Assembly (NCBI GenBank): GCA_046566145.1
Contig: JBKHXF010000024.1
Span: forward strand, 1 to 31,922
Source of the DNA: JBKHXF01 sp046566145
Lineage (GTDB): Bacteria; Actinomycetota; Nitriliruptoria; Nitriliruptorales; Nitriliruptoraceae
Direction of reading: 5' to 3'
DNA length: 31,922 bases
In this document: positions 16,283 through 23,771 of the stretch, one piece after another
Position numbering within the stretch: position 1 is the stretch's first letter
How the letters are laid out: each line of letters opens with the position of its first letter
The notes under the pieces: model-generated
Seen by the model: the letters and a program-made list of their open reading frames with translations, nothing else
Database searches by the model: none
Told to the model about the DNA's origin: nothing
Position numbers and translations under genes: made by a program

Positions 16283-17689
16283 GTGACCCACACCACCACC
16301 CGCACCGGCGTGATGCGCCGGCGGTGGTGGCGCGCCGTCGCGGTCGCCCTGCTCGCGGTGGTGGCGCTCCCGACGGCGGCGCTCGCGGCGGAGGACCCGT
16401 TCCGGTCCCAGCAGTGGCACCTCGAGCGCATCGGCGCGTCGGCGGCCTGGGCGCGCACGACCGGCGACGGCGTCGTCATCGCTGTCGTCGACTCGGGCGT
16501 CGACCTCGACCACCCGGACCTGCGCGAGAAGCTCCTCCGTGACGGGTCGGGCCGCGTGGTCGGGCTCGACCTCGTCGACGGGGACCGGGTGCCCCAGGAC
16601 GAGAACGGCCACGGGACGATGGTCGCCGGCATCGCCGCCGCCGCGACCGACAACGGCATCGGCATCGCCGCCGTCGCCCCACGGGCCCGCATCATGCCGG
16701 TCCGGGTGCTCGACGCCCAGGGTCGCGGCACCAGCGGCCGGGTGGACGAGGGCATCCGCTGGGCCGTCGACAACGGCGCCGACGTGATCAACCTCTCGCT
16801 GGAGCTCGCGGAGGCCCCGAGCTCGCAGGCGCAGGTCCTCGCGACGCTGACCGCACCGGTCTCGGCGGTCCAGTACGCGTGGGACCGCGGCGTCATCGTG
16901 GTCGCCGCGGCCGGCAACTCCTCCGGCGACGCGACCGACTACCCGGAGAACTCGCCGGTGCTGCTCGTCGGCGCGACCGACCGCGACGACCGCCGGGCCG
17001 CGTTCTCGGACGCTGGGCGGACCGACGCGGTCATGGGGCCGGGGGTCGACATCACCTCCACCTGGTGCCGTCCGCTCGGCGGCGGCCGCTGCGACCAGGA
17101 GCGCCGCTACGGGGTCGGCGAGGGGACCTCGTTCGCGGCCCCGCAGGTCGCCGGGCTCGCGGCGCTGCTGCGGGCGCAGGGCCGGGACCACCGCGCCACC
17201 GTCCAACGGATCCGCCAGACCGCGGTCGACCTCGGTCCGGCGGGCCCCGACCCCACGCACGGCCACGGGCGGATCGACGCCGCCCGGGCGACGTCCGTCC
17301 CGTCCGGCAGCGGGACGCCGGGTGGCGGTGCGGCGGCCCGCCCGACCCCGCGGGACGAGCCCGTCGAGCCGGCTGCACCGCGCGAGCCCGAACCGGCCGT
17401 CACCACCCCGGGCGACGTGACCCCCGAGGACCCGACCACCCCGGAGCCCACCGCCGACGAGGCCGAGGCGACCGAGGGCGGGGACCCGGCGGTCGTGTCC
17501 CCGCTGCCGGACCCCGCAGCGACGCCCGAGGTGACGACGCCGCCGGCCGAGGTCACCGAGGCGCCCCTCGCCGGGGTGACGGACGGCGGGACGCCGCCGG
17601 CGAAGGGCCCGCTCGCCGCGCTGGCCGCGACGCTCGTGCTGGGGACGGCGGCCGCGGTCGCTCGCGTGGGGGTCAAGTCGGCCGTCTGA
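16283..17689 (+). CDS. Membrane-anchored subtilisin-like serine protease (mycosin-like)
   Basis: 468 residues from GTG 16283 (GGAG 8 bases upstream; an ATG at 16313 lacks a ribosome site). A signal peptide ends near ALA-AED (about 36). The S8 catalytic triad is complete: D70 in VVDSGV, H110 in NGHGTMVAG and S283 in GTSFAAP, with oxyanion Asn in AAAGNSSGD. After the peptidase domain (to about 340) come a long Pro/Thr/Glu linker and a C-terminal membrane helix (LAALAATLVLGTAAAVARVG). The signal peptide, S8 domain, linker and C-terminal helix resemble mycosins of type VII secretion, but no ESX/EccC/WXG100 gene is in the window, so the substrate is open. It acts on the outer face of the membrane. 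Confidence 0.9.
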   Translation: MTHTTTRTGVMRRRWWRAVAVALLAVVALPTAALAAEDPFRSQQWHLERIGASAAWARTTGDGVVIAVVDSGVDLDHPDLREKLLRDGSGRVVGLDLVDGDRVPQDENGHGTMVAGIAAAATDNGIGIAAVAPRARIMPVRVLDAQGRGTSGRVDEGIRWAVDNGADVINLSLELAEAPSSQAQVLATLTAPVSAVQYAWDRGVIVVAAAGNSSGDATDYPENSPVLLVGATDRDDRRAAFSDAGRTDAVMGPGVDITSTWCRPLGGGRCDQERRYGVGEGTSFAAPQVAGLAALLRAQGRDHRATVQRIRQTAVDLGPAGPDPTHGHGRIDAARATSVPSGSGTPGGGAAARPTPRDEPVEPAAPREPEPAVTTPGDVTPEDPTTPEPTADEAEATEGGDPAVVSPLPDPAATPEVTTPPAEVTEAPLAGVTDGGTPPAKGPLAALAATLVLGTAAAVARVGVKSAV

Positions 17690-17773
17690 CGTGCCGATGA
17701 CCGGGTGTCGGGCCACCCATCGGCGACCCCGACGAGACCCGCGACCGAGCACGCGAGCACGAACGGACGAGCC

Positions 17774-18202
17774 ATGGGCCACGCGGTCCACTACCGCACC
17801 AGCACCGGCGAGGCACGCCTCGACGAGGTCGGCTCCCTCGAGGAGGCCCTCGCGATGGTCGACCACCTCCGCAACGACGAGGGCGTCTCCGACGTCCGCG
17901 TCTACCAGGAGGTCCCGATCACCTTCCGGACCTACTACAAGGCCACCGTGGCGGGGGAGACGGCTCCGGCCGCGACGCCGGCGGACGCCGCCCCTGCCGT
18001 CCCGGCGGGCGCGGAGGCCTCGGCCCCCGAGGACGCGGAGACCGCGCCGGCGGCATCGGTGGACGCGCCCCCCGGGGCCATGCCGCTCGCCCCGCCCGTG
18101 CCCCCGGCACGCACCGAGGCGCCGGCGGAGGTCGACGGCCTGAGCGTCACCACGCACGACGAGGTCGAGGCCGGCCGCAAGGGCCTGTTCTCCCGGAGCT
18201 GA
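17774..18202 (+). CDS. Small protein with Ala/Pro-rich tail, unknown function
   Basis: 142 residues from ATG 17774. The first 60 residues are compact and look folded (HYRTSTGEARLDEVGSLEEA, then MVDHLRNDEGVSDVRVYQEV, then ITFRTYYKATV). The next 65 are low-complexity Ala/Pro/Glu. The end, VTTHDEVEAGRKGLFSRS, looks like a short conserved tail. There is no signal peptide or membrane helix. I do not recognise the family. The gene sits between two proteases and ends at a strong terminator, so it closes a transcription unit that may begin at 15946 or 16283. Coding status is supported by folded-domain-like composition in this frame only; the ribosome site is weak. Confidence 0.65.
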   Translation: MGHAVHYRTSTGEARLDEVGSLEEALAMVDHLRNDEGVSDVRVYQEVPITFRTYYKATVAGETAPAATPADAAPAVPAGAEASAPEDAETAPAASVDAPPGAMPLAPPVPPARTEAPAEVDGLSVTTHDEVEAGRKGLFSRS

Positions 18203-18231
18203 CCCACCGGGCGCGACCCGGCCAGCGCACG

Positions 18232-18260
18232 CGCCGACGTCCCCCGAGGGGGCGTCGGCG
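18232..18260 (+). terminator. Terminator after the 17774-18202 gene
   Basis: CGCCGACG(T)CCCC pairs with GGGGCGTCGGCG around a small loop: 12 base pairs with one bulged T at 18240. It lies 30 bases after the stop codon. Confidence 0.7.
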
Positions 18261-18304
18261 TCCGCGTGCCGGGGTCGTGGAGGGGGACGGTCGCACCCCT
18301 CCGC

Positions 18305-18310
18305 TACCGT
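18305..18310 (+). promoter_or_regulatory. -10 element TACCGT before the YlbL-like gene
   Basis: TACCGT followed by CG lies 68 bases before the GTG at 18379 and just after a terminator, so a new transcription unit is expected here. Confidence 0.5.
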
Positions 18311-18378
18311 CGCGGGCTCCGAACTCCCGTCTGCCGCCGCGCTCCGCGGCCCCCGCGCTGGCCCGAAGGACCACGCAC

Positions 18379-19446
18379 GTGCGCCGACTCCTGGTCGTCC
18401 TCCTCCTGGTCGCCTCCCTGGTGGCCGTCGGGCGCGGTGCCGTGCCGTGCGAGGCGCTCGAGACCCAGCCGGCCTGCTACGTGGCGCTCCGCCCGGGCCC
18501 GACCGAGGACACGCTCGCGATCGTCGAGGTCGCCGGCGAGCGCACCTTCACCTCCAGCGGGCAGCTGCTGCTGACCACCGTGCTGGTCGACGACCGGCTC
18601 GACCTGCTGGAGTTCCTGCAGGGGGCGGCCGACGACCGCGTCCGTCAGGTCCCGCGCCGCACGCTGTTCCCCGACCAGGACCGGGAGCAGGTCGCCGAGC
18701 AGAACGCCGCGCTGATGCGCTCCTCCCAGCTCGACGCGCAGCTCGCCGCGCTTCGCCACCTCGGTGTCGACGTGGAGGCCATCTCCAACGGCGCCGAGAT
18801 CGCCGCGATCAGCGACCCGTCCGCGCTGACCGACACGCCGCTCGAGGTCGGCGACGTCATCGTGGCCGTCGACGGCGTCGCGACCCTCGACACCGCCGCC
18901 GTGGCCGAGGCGATCCGCGCGACCACGCCGGGCGACACGGTCGAGCTCACCTGGGTCCGCGGCGGCGAGACCACGACCACCGCGGTCGAGGTGCTGCCGA
19001 ACCCGGACGACCCAGCGCTCGGCTACGTCGGGGCGCTGCTGATCACCGACGTCGAGCTCCCGGTCGACGTGCGCATCGACGCGGGCGCGATCGGCGGGCC
19101 GAGCGCCGGCATGATGTTCGCCCTGTCCATCGTGGACCTGCTCGGCGACGAGGACCTGACGGGCGGTGCGGTGGTGGCCGGCACCGGGTCCATCACGGCC
19201 GACGGGCGCGTCGGCCCGATCGGCGGTATCCAGCAGAAGGTCGTCGGCGCGACCGAGCGCGCCGGGGGCGAGCCCCCCGCGACGGTGTTCCTCGTCCCGC
19301 GCGGCAACCTCGAGGAGGCCCGCTCCGCCGCCGTGTCGCGCCAGGTCCTGCTGGTGCCGATCGACACGCTCGACGACGCGGTGGCCGCCCTGCGCGAGCT
19401 GGCGGCCGGCGGGACCCCGTCCGAGGCCATCGCCCTCGGCCCGTGA
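18379..19446 (+). CDS. YlbL-type PDZ and Lon-like S16 protease
   Basis: 355 residues from GTG 18379 with AAGGA about 9 bases upstream. An N-terminal signal or anchor helix (2-18) is followed by the YlbL N-terminal domain with the conserved SSGQLLLTTV. A PDZ domain comes next (about 140-215, LEVGDVIVAVDGVA) and then a Lon-like peptidase domain with the Ser-Lys dyad S242 (GGPSAGMMFAL) and K287 (GGIQQKVVGA), 45 residues apart as in Lon. There is no ATPase domain. It acts outside the membrane in envelope protein turnover. Mycobacteria have a homologue, Rv3194c, next to UPF0182; here UPF0182 lies 6 kb further along. Confidence 0.92.
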   Translation: MRRLLVVLLLVASLVAVGRGAVPCEALETQPACYVALRPGPTEDTLAIVEVAGERTFTSSGQLLLTTVLVDDRLDLLEFLQGAADDRVRQVPRRTLFPDQDREQVAEQNAALMRSSQLDAQLAALRHLGVDVEAISNGAEIAAISDPSALTDTPLEVGDVIVAVDGVATLDTAAVAEAIRATTPGDTVELTWVRGGETTTTAVEVLPNPDDPALGYVGALLITDVELPVDVRIDAGAIGGPSAGMMFALSIVDLLGDEDLTGGAVVAGTGSITADGRVGPIGGIQQKVVGATERAGGEPPATVFLVPRGNLEEARSAAVSRQVLLVPIDTLDDAVAALRELAAGGTPSEAIALGP

Positions 19447-19488
19447 ACCGGCCGGGTCGGAGCACCTCGGTCCCGGGGGCCCCGCCCG

Positions 19489-19494
19489 TAGACT
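19489..19494 (+). promoter_or_regulatory. -10 element TAGACT placing the start site on the ATG
   Basis: TAGACT, identical to the RlpA promoter -10, ends 7 bases before the ATG at 19502. A start 6-8 bases downstream would fall on the initiation codon, giving a leaderless mRNA. No Shine-Dalgarno is present before this ATG. Confidence 0.55.
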
Positions 19495-19501
19495 CCGGCC
19501 G

Positions 19502-22207
19502 ATGATCGGCGGCGTGGTGATCCCGGTGCACCTCGTGGTGCACGTGCTCGGCCTGGCGGTGACGGCCGGGCTCGTCGCCGTCGCCCTCGCGGGGCGGGCC
19601 CGGACCTCGCCGTCGTGGCCGGCGCTCGCCGCCGGCGCCGGCGCGCTCGCCACCAGCCACGTCGCCGCCGGCGCGCTGCTGGCCACCACCGTCGGCTGGC
19701 CGGTCTACCTCCGGGCCGTCGGGTACGCGCTCGTCGCGGTCGGCGTCGGGGGACGGGTCGCGTCCACCGCGGACGACGCCCGCGACGGGGTGGTGGCCCT
19801 CCCGGTCGTCGCGACCCTGGCGCCACCGGCCGTGCACGTCGCCGCCGCCGTCGCCGGGCTCCTCGCCGCCACCTCGGTGGCCCGCGGGGCGCTCGGCCGG
19901 GGCCGCGAGGTGGCCGGGCTGGTCGGCGGCCTCGCGCTGTGGGCGGCCGCCGACGTCGTGGTGCAGTCCCGCCCCGCGCCGGCGGCCGCGCTGTCGGTCC
20001 TCGGGTCGCTCGCCGCGGGCTCGTGGCTCGTGCGGCGGGCGCGGTCGAGCCTGCTGTCCCGCTTCCTCGTCGCGTCGGTCGCCGTGCTGCTCGTGCTGGT
20101 GACGCTGCTCGCGGCCGCCGGCGGCGCCGTGTTCTCGCTCGACCTCCAGCGCGAGCAGCTCGACCGGCTCCGGGACCTCGCGCTCGCCCGCGCCGACGAG
20201 GTCGCGTCGGACTGGCCCGACGAGGTGCGCGCCCTGGCCGCGCTGTTCGCGAGCGGCGACCGGCTCAACGCCGAGCTCGCGGCCGTCGCGAGCGGGGCGG
20301 CCGCCACGCTGGACGGTCGGGCCGCCGCGATCGCGAGCCTGCCCGGGGCCGACGCGGCCGTGCTGCTCGACGACGCCGGCCGGGTCGTGGGTTCCTGGGA
20401 CCGCACGCTGGCCGAGCCCGGCCCGCTCGGCCCGGCCGACGAGCTGACGCTCGCCGGCGACGAGCTCGTCCTGCGGGCGCTGACCGGCACGGAGACCGCC
20501 GGGATGGTGGCCCTCGCGGACGGCCGGCTCGTGGCCGCCGGCGTCGCGCCGGTCGCGCCCACCGCCGCGGACGGCACCCCGGAGCTCGACCGGCTCGCCG
20601 GCGCCCTCGTGGTCGTGCGCACCGTCAGCGACGAGGCCTACGTCGCGGAGGTGGCGGCGCAGACCGACAGCGGCGCGGCCGTCGTCGTGGGCGCGTCGGT
20701 CACGGTGTCGAGCCCCGGGCTCGACGGCGCTGCGCTGGCGACGGCCCTCGCCACCGACGACGTCCCCGACGCCGGGACGAGCACGCTACAGGTCGGCGCG
20801 GAGCGCGCGTACGTGGCCGTCGCCCCGCTGGCCGACGCGGCGGGCAGCCGGCTCGGCGCGGTCGTGCTCGTGCAGGCGGCCGACCGGACCGCGGCGTTGG
20901 AGGAGTCCGCGACCCGGTCGCTGTTCCTCGTCGCGCTCGCTGGCCTCGCCGTCGCGGCGGCGCTCGCCGTCGTCGCCGCCCGGCAGGTGACGGCTCCCGT
21001 CGCCAGGCTGACCCGGGCCGCCGAGCGGGTGGCCGAGGGCGACCTCGACACCCGCCTCGAGACCGACCGCACCGACGAGGTCGGCCGGCTCGCCGGCGCC
21101 TTCGACGAGATGACCGTCGCGCTGGCGGCCCGCGAGGACGACCTGCGGACCGCCGCCGTGACCGAGCAGGACCTGCGCCAGCGGCTCGAGGTCGTCACCG
21201 CCTCCATGGGGGAGGCGCTGGTCGCCGTCGACGCCGCCGGGGTCGTCACGACCGCCAACCCGGCGGCGGCCGCGCTGCTCGGGGAGGGGCTCGTCGGGCA
21301 GCCCCTGCGGCGGGTGCTGCGGGGGACGGACGAGGTCGGTCGACCGCTCGCTCCGGCGCTCGGCGACCCCACGGGCGAGGGCACGACCGCGCTGCGCGGC
21401 AGCGTCACCCGCGGGCGCCGAGCGGTGCCCGTCGCCGCCTCCGCGGCGCCGCTCGAGGGTCCGGGCGGCGAGCGCCTCGGCCGGGTCTACGTGCTGCGCG
21501 ACATCACCGGGGAGGTCGAGGTCGAGCGCATGAAGACCGAGTTCCTCTCCAACATCTCCCACGAGCTGCGAACCCCGCTGACCCCGATCAAGGGCTACAG
21601 CGAGGTGCTGCGCCACAAGGACGTCGGCCCCGAGCGGACCCGGGAGTTCGCGACCAACATCGCGTCCTCCGCCCAGCGCCTCGAGCGCATCATCGGGATG
21701 CTGGTCGACTTCGCCTCGCTCGAGGCCGGCCGGATGCACGTCGAGGTGTCCGACGTCGAGCTCTCGCCCGTCGTCGACCGGGTGCTCGCGGCGTTCCGCA
21801 CCCGCCACCCCGACCGCCGCTTCACCCGCCGGCTCGCCCGCGGCCTGCCGCACGTCCAGGTCGACCCCGACCTGCTCGCTCGCGTCCTCGAGGAGCTGCT
21901 CGACAACGCGGTGAAGTTCTCCGACGACACCGTGTCCGTGCTGGCCCGCGAGGCGGACGACGGCACCGTCGAGCTGGTGGTCCGGGACCGCGGTCAGGGG
22001 CTCGAGCCCGAGGAGCTCGAGACCATCCTGCGCGACTTCCACCAGGCGGACGGGAGCGCGACCCGGCGGTACGGTGGTCTCGGCCTCGGGCTGTCGATCG
22101 TGCAGCGCATCCTCGACCGGTTCGGGGCCGGGATCGAGGTGGTCTCGGAGCCCGACGAGGGCACCGACGTCGTGCTCCACCTCCTGCCGGCAGGTGCCGA
22201 CAGGTAG
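19502..22207 (+). CDS. Large multi-pass membrane sensor histidine kinase
   Basis: 901 residues from ATG 19502; there is no ribosome site and the -10 box lies 7 bases upstream. Several membrane helices occupy about the first 215 residues (starting VIPVHLVVHVLGLAVTAGLV, the last FLVASVAVLLVLVTLLAAAG). Then come an extracytoplasmic sensor domain (about 220-470), another helix (about 473-495), HAMP (VTAPVARLTRAAERVAEGDL), PAS (about 565-675), HisKA with H687 in SNISHELRTPLTPIKGYSEV, and a GHKL ATPase with N802 (LLDNAVKFS), G1 DRGQGL and G2 GGLGLGLSI. All boxes are intact. No response regulator is adjacent. The FecR-like gene starts 59 bases later, probably co-transcribed, and may be part of the same envelope-sensing unit. 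Confidence 0.9.
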   Translation: MIGGVVIPVHLVVHVLGLAVTAGLVAVALAGRARTSPSWPALAAGAGALATSHVAAGALLATTVGWPVYLRAVGYALVAVGVGGRVASTADDARDGVVALPVVATLAPPAVHVAAAVAGLLAATSVARGALGRGREVAGLVGGLALWAAADVVVQSRPAPAAALSVLGSLAAGSWLVRRARSSLLSRFLVASVAVLLVLVTLLAAAGGAVFSLDLQREQLDRLRDLALARADEVASDWPDEVRALAALFASGDRLNAELAAVASGAAATLDGRAAAIASLPGADAAVLLDDAGRVVGSWDRTLAEPGPLGPADELTLAGDELVLRALTGTETAGMVALADGRLVAAGVAPVAPTAADGTPELDRLAGALVVVRTVSDEAYVAEVAAQTDSGAAVVVGASVTVSSPGLDGAALATALATDDVPDAGTSTLQVGAERAYVAVAPLADAAGSRLGAVVLVQAADRTAALEESATRSLFLVALAGLAVAAALAVVAARQVTAPVARLTRAAERVAEGDLDTRLETDRTDEVGRLAGAFDEMTVALAAREDDLRTAAVTEQDLRQRLEVVTASMGEALVAVDAAGVVTTANPAAAALLGEGLVGQPLRRVLRGTDEVGRPLAPALGDPTGEGTTALRGSVTRGRRAVPVAASAAPLEGPGGERLGRVYVLRDITGEVEVERMKTEFLSNISHELRTPLTPIKGYSEVLRHKDVGPERTREFATNIASSAQRLERIIGMLVDFASLEAGRMHVEVSDVELSPVVDRVLAAFRTRHPDRRFTRRLARGLPHVQVDPDLLARVLEELLDNAVKFSDDTVSVLAREADDGTVELVVRDRGQGLEPEELETILRDFHQADGSATRRYGGLGLGLSIVQRILDRFGAGIEVVSEPDEGTDVVLHLLPAGADR

Positions 22208-22266
22208 GGGACGACCGCCGGCGCCGGTGACGGCCGCCGGACCTCACCCGACCGCAGGAGGTGGCC

Positions 22267-23625
22267 GTGAGCACGACGCTCGACGCAGGCCCCTCCCCGC
22301 TGCGTCGCGACGACCCGGACGGCCCCGTCGGGGGGCCCGCCACGGACGCCGCCGCTCCCACGTCGCGCGTGTCCGCCGTCCTCGCCGTCCTCGTCGTGCT
22401 CGTCGGCATCGTCCTGGCGCCGCCCCGCGCCCCCGTGCTCGGCGCCGGCGAGGTCGTCCTTCGCTCCGGACCGCTCGAGGTCGCGGCCGGGAGCGGCTGG
22501 GACACCGTCACCCTCGGCCAGCGGCTCGGGCCCGGTGCCCGGCTGCGCGCCGGCGGCGCCGAGGTCGTCCTGGCCGTCGCCGGTGGCACGGCCCGGCTCG
22601 CGCCCGGCAGCGCCCTGACGCTCGGCGCCGACGAGGACGAGCTCACCGCCGGCGCGGTCCTGCTGGAGGTCGACCGGCTCCGGCGCGTCCGCCTCGGGGC
22701 CGTGACCGCCGCCGGCGAGGGGGCGTGGCGGGTCGACGCTGCCCCCGCCACCCGGGTCGCCGTGTACACCGGCGGCGCCGGCGTCGACGGCGCCCGTGAC
22801 GTCGCCCTCGGTCCGCTGTCGCAGTCGGTGCTCGCCGGCGTCGACGTCGGTGCCGAGGCGCCGCTGACCTACCTCGCCAGCGACCCGTGGGACGCCCGGC
22901 TGGCCGCCGAGCCCCTCGCCGTGGACCGCGCCGCAGCGGCGCTGACCACCTCGCTCGCGGCCCTGTACGGCACGCAGCCGCAGACCGCCGCCTTCTACGG
23001 GGACTTCGTCGCCGTCGACGAGGGCCTCGAGGCCGCCCTCGCCGAGCTGGCCCCACGCGCCACCGCCGACGGGCGGGTCGGGCCGCCGGCGCCGGTGCTG
23101 CTCGGCGTCGTGACCGTGCGGCTGCTGGTGGAGCGGGCCGCCCTCGCCCCGGCGGACGCGCTCGCCGAGGTCCTGGCGACGCGACGTGCCGGTGGGACGT
23201 GGGGCGTGGTCGTGGTACGGCGCGACCTCGGCGCAGACGACCTGCGGGCGGCCGCCGACGCGGCGCTGCGCCGGCGGGCACAGGACCAGGCCGCCGGCGT
23301 CGCGGCGCCGTTGATCGGGACGCCGCCCGCCGGCCCGGTGGACCTGCCCGCTCCGGGTGTCCCCACGCCCGTCGCCCCGGGGCCGGGCCGTCCCGGCCGT
23401 CCCGGACCGACGCCGCCGACGGACGGCGACGGGGGAGGCGGTGGCGGGGGCGACGACGACGAGCCCGGGCCGGTGGGCGGGCTCGTCGGCACGGTGCGGG
23501 ACCTCGAGACCGGGGTCGGGCCGGTCGACACGACCCTGGACGAGCTCCTCGACCCCGTCGAGGGGGTTGGCCGCAGCGTGGACGAGCTGCTGCGTCCCGG
23601 CGTCACGGAGCGCATCCTCGACTGA
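22267..23625 (+). CDS. FecR-domain membrane protein
   Basis: 452 residues from GTG 22267, placed 7 bases after AGGAGG; an in-frame GTG at 22261 overlaps the ribosome site. A cytoplasmic N-terminus (1-34) is followed by one membrane helix (35-51, VSAVLAVLVVLVGIVLA) and a FecR-like beta domain (about 60-200: GEVVLRSGPLEVAAGSGW, then LGPGARLRAGGAEVVLAV, then TARLAPGSALTL). A helical region and a Pro/Gly-rich linker precede a short tail (TVRDLETGVGPVDTTLDELL). FecR domains in other bacteria regulate sigma factors or act as envelope scaffolds; no sigma factor gene is adjacent here. Its position right after the sensor kinase suggests a shared envelope role. Confidence 0.72.
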   Translation: MSTTLDAGPSPLRRDDPDGPVGGPATDAAAPTSRVSAVLAVLVVLVGIVLAPPRAPVLGAGEVVLRSGPLEVAAGSGWDTVTLGQRLGPGARLRAGGAEVVLAVAGGTARLAPGSALTLGADEDELTAGAVLLEVDRLRRVRLGAVTAAGEGAWRVDAAPATRVAVYTGGAGVDGARDVALGPLSQSVLAGVDVGAEAPLTYLASDPWDARLAAEPLAVDRAAAALTTSLAALYGTQPQTAAFYGDFVAVDEGLEAALAELAPRATADGRVGPPAPVLLGVVTVRLLVERAALAPADALAEVLATRRAGGTWGVVVVRRDLGADDLRAAADAALRRRAQDQAAGVAAPLIGTPPAGPVDLPAPGVPTPVAPGPGRPGRPGPTPPTDGDGGGGGGGDDDEPGPVGGLVGTVRDLETGVGPVDTTLDELLDPVEGVGRSVDELLRPGVTERILD

Positions 23626-23658
23626 GCCGCCGGCGTCGACGCCGTCCCGGGACCGGGC

Positions 23659-23673
23659 ATCGTCGGGGACGAT
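23659..23673 (+). terminator. Possible terminator after the FecR-like gene
   Basis: ATCGTC and GACGAT form a 6-bp stem with a GGG loop 33 bases past the stop codon. It is short but positioned before the next promoter; a 14-base palindrome (23631-23644) lies just upstream. Confidence 0.3.
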
Positions 23674-23720
23674 CGCGTGCGGTGGGGGACCTCGGCGCCC
23701 GGTGGCGTTGCGCGGCCGCC

Positions 23721-23726
23721 TATGCT
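23721..23726 (+). promoter_or_regulatory. -10 element TATGCT before the DivIVA-domain gene
   Basis: TATGCT followed by CG lies 45 bases before the GTG at 23772. It is the closest of the set to the TATAAT consensus. No -35 box is spaced correctly. Confidence 0.5.
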
Positions 23727-23771
23727 CGCGCACCGGCCCTGACCGCACGCACCACCTCACCGGAGCTTGCC

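Noticed and set aside
16283..17689. A type VII secretion locus based on the mycosin-like protease
   Set aside because: No EccB, EccC, EccD, EccE or WXG100-type gene is present nearby.
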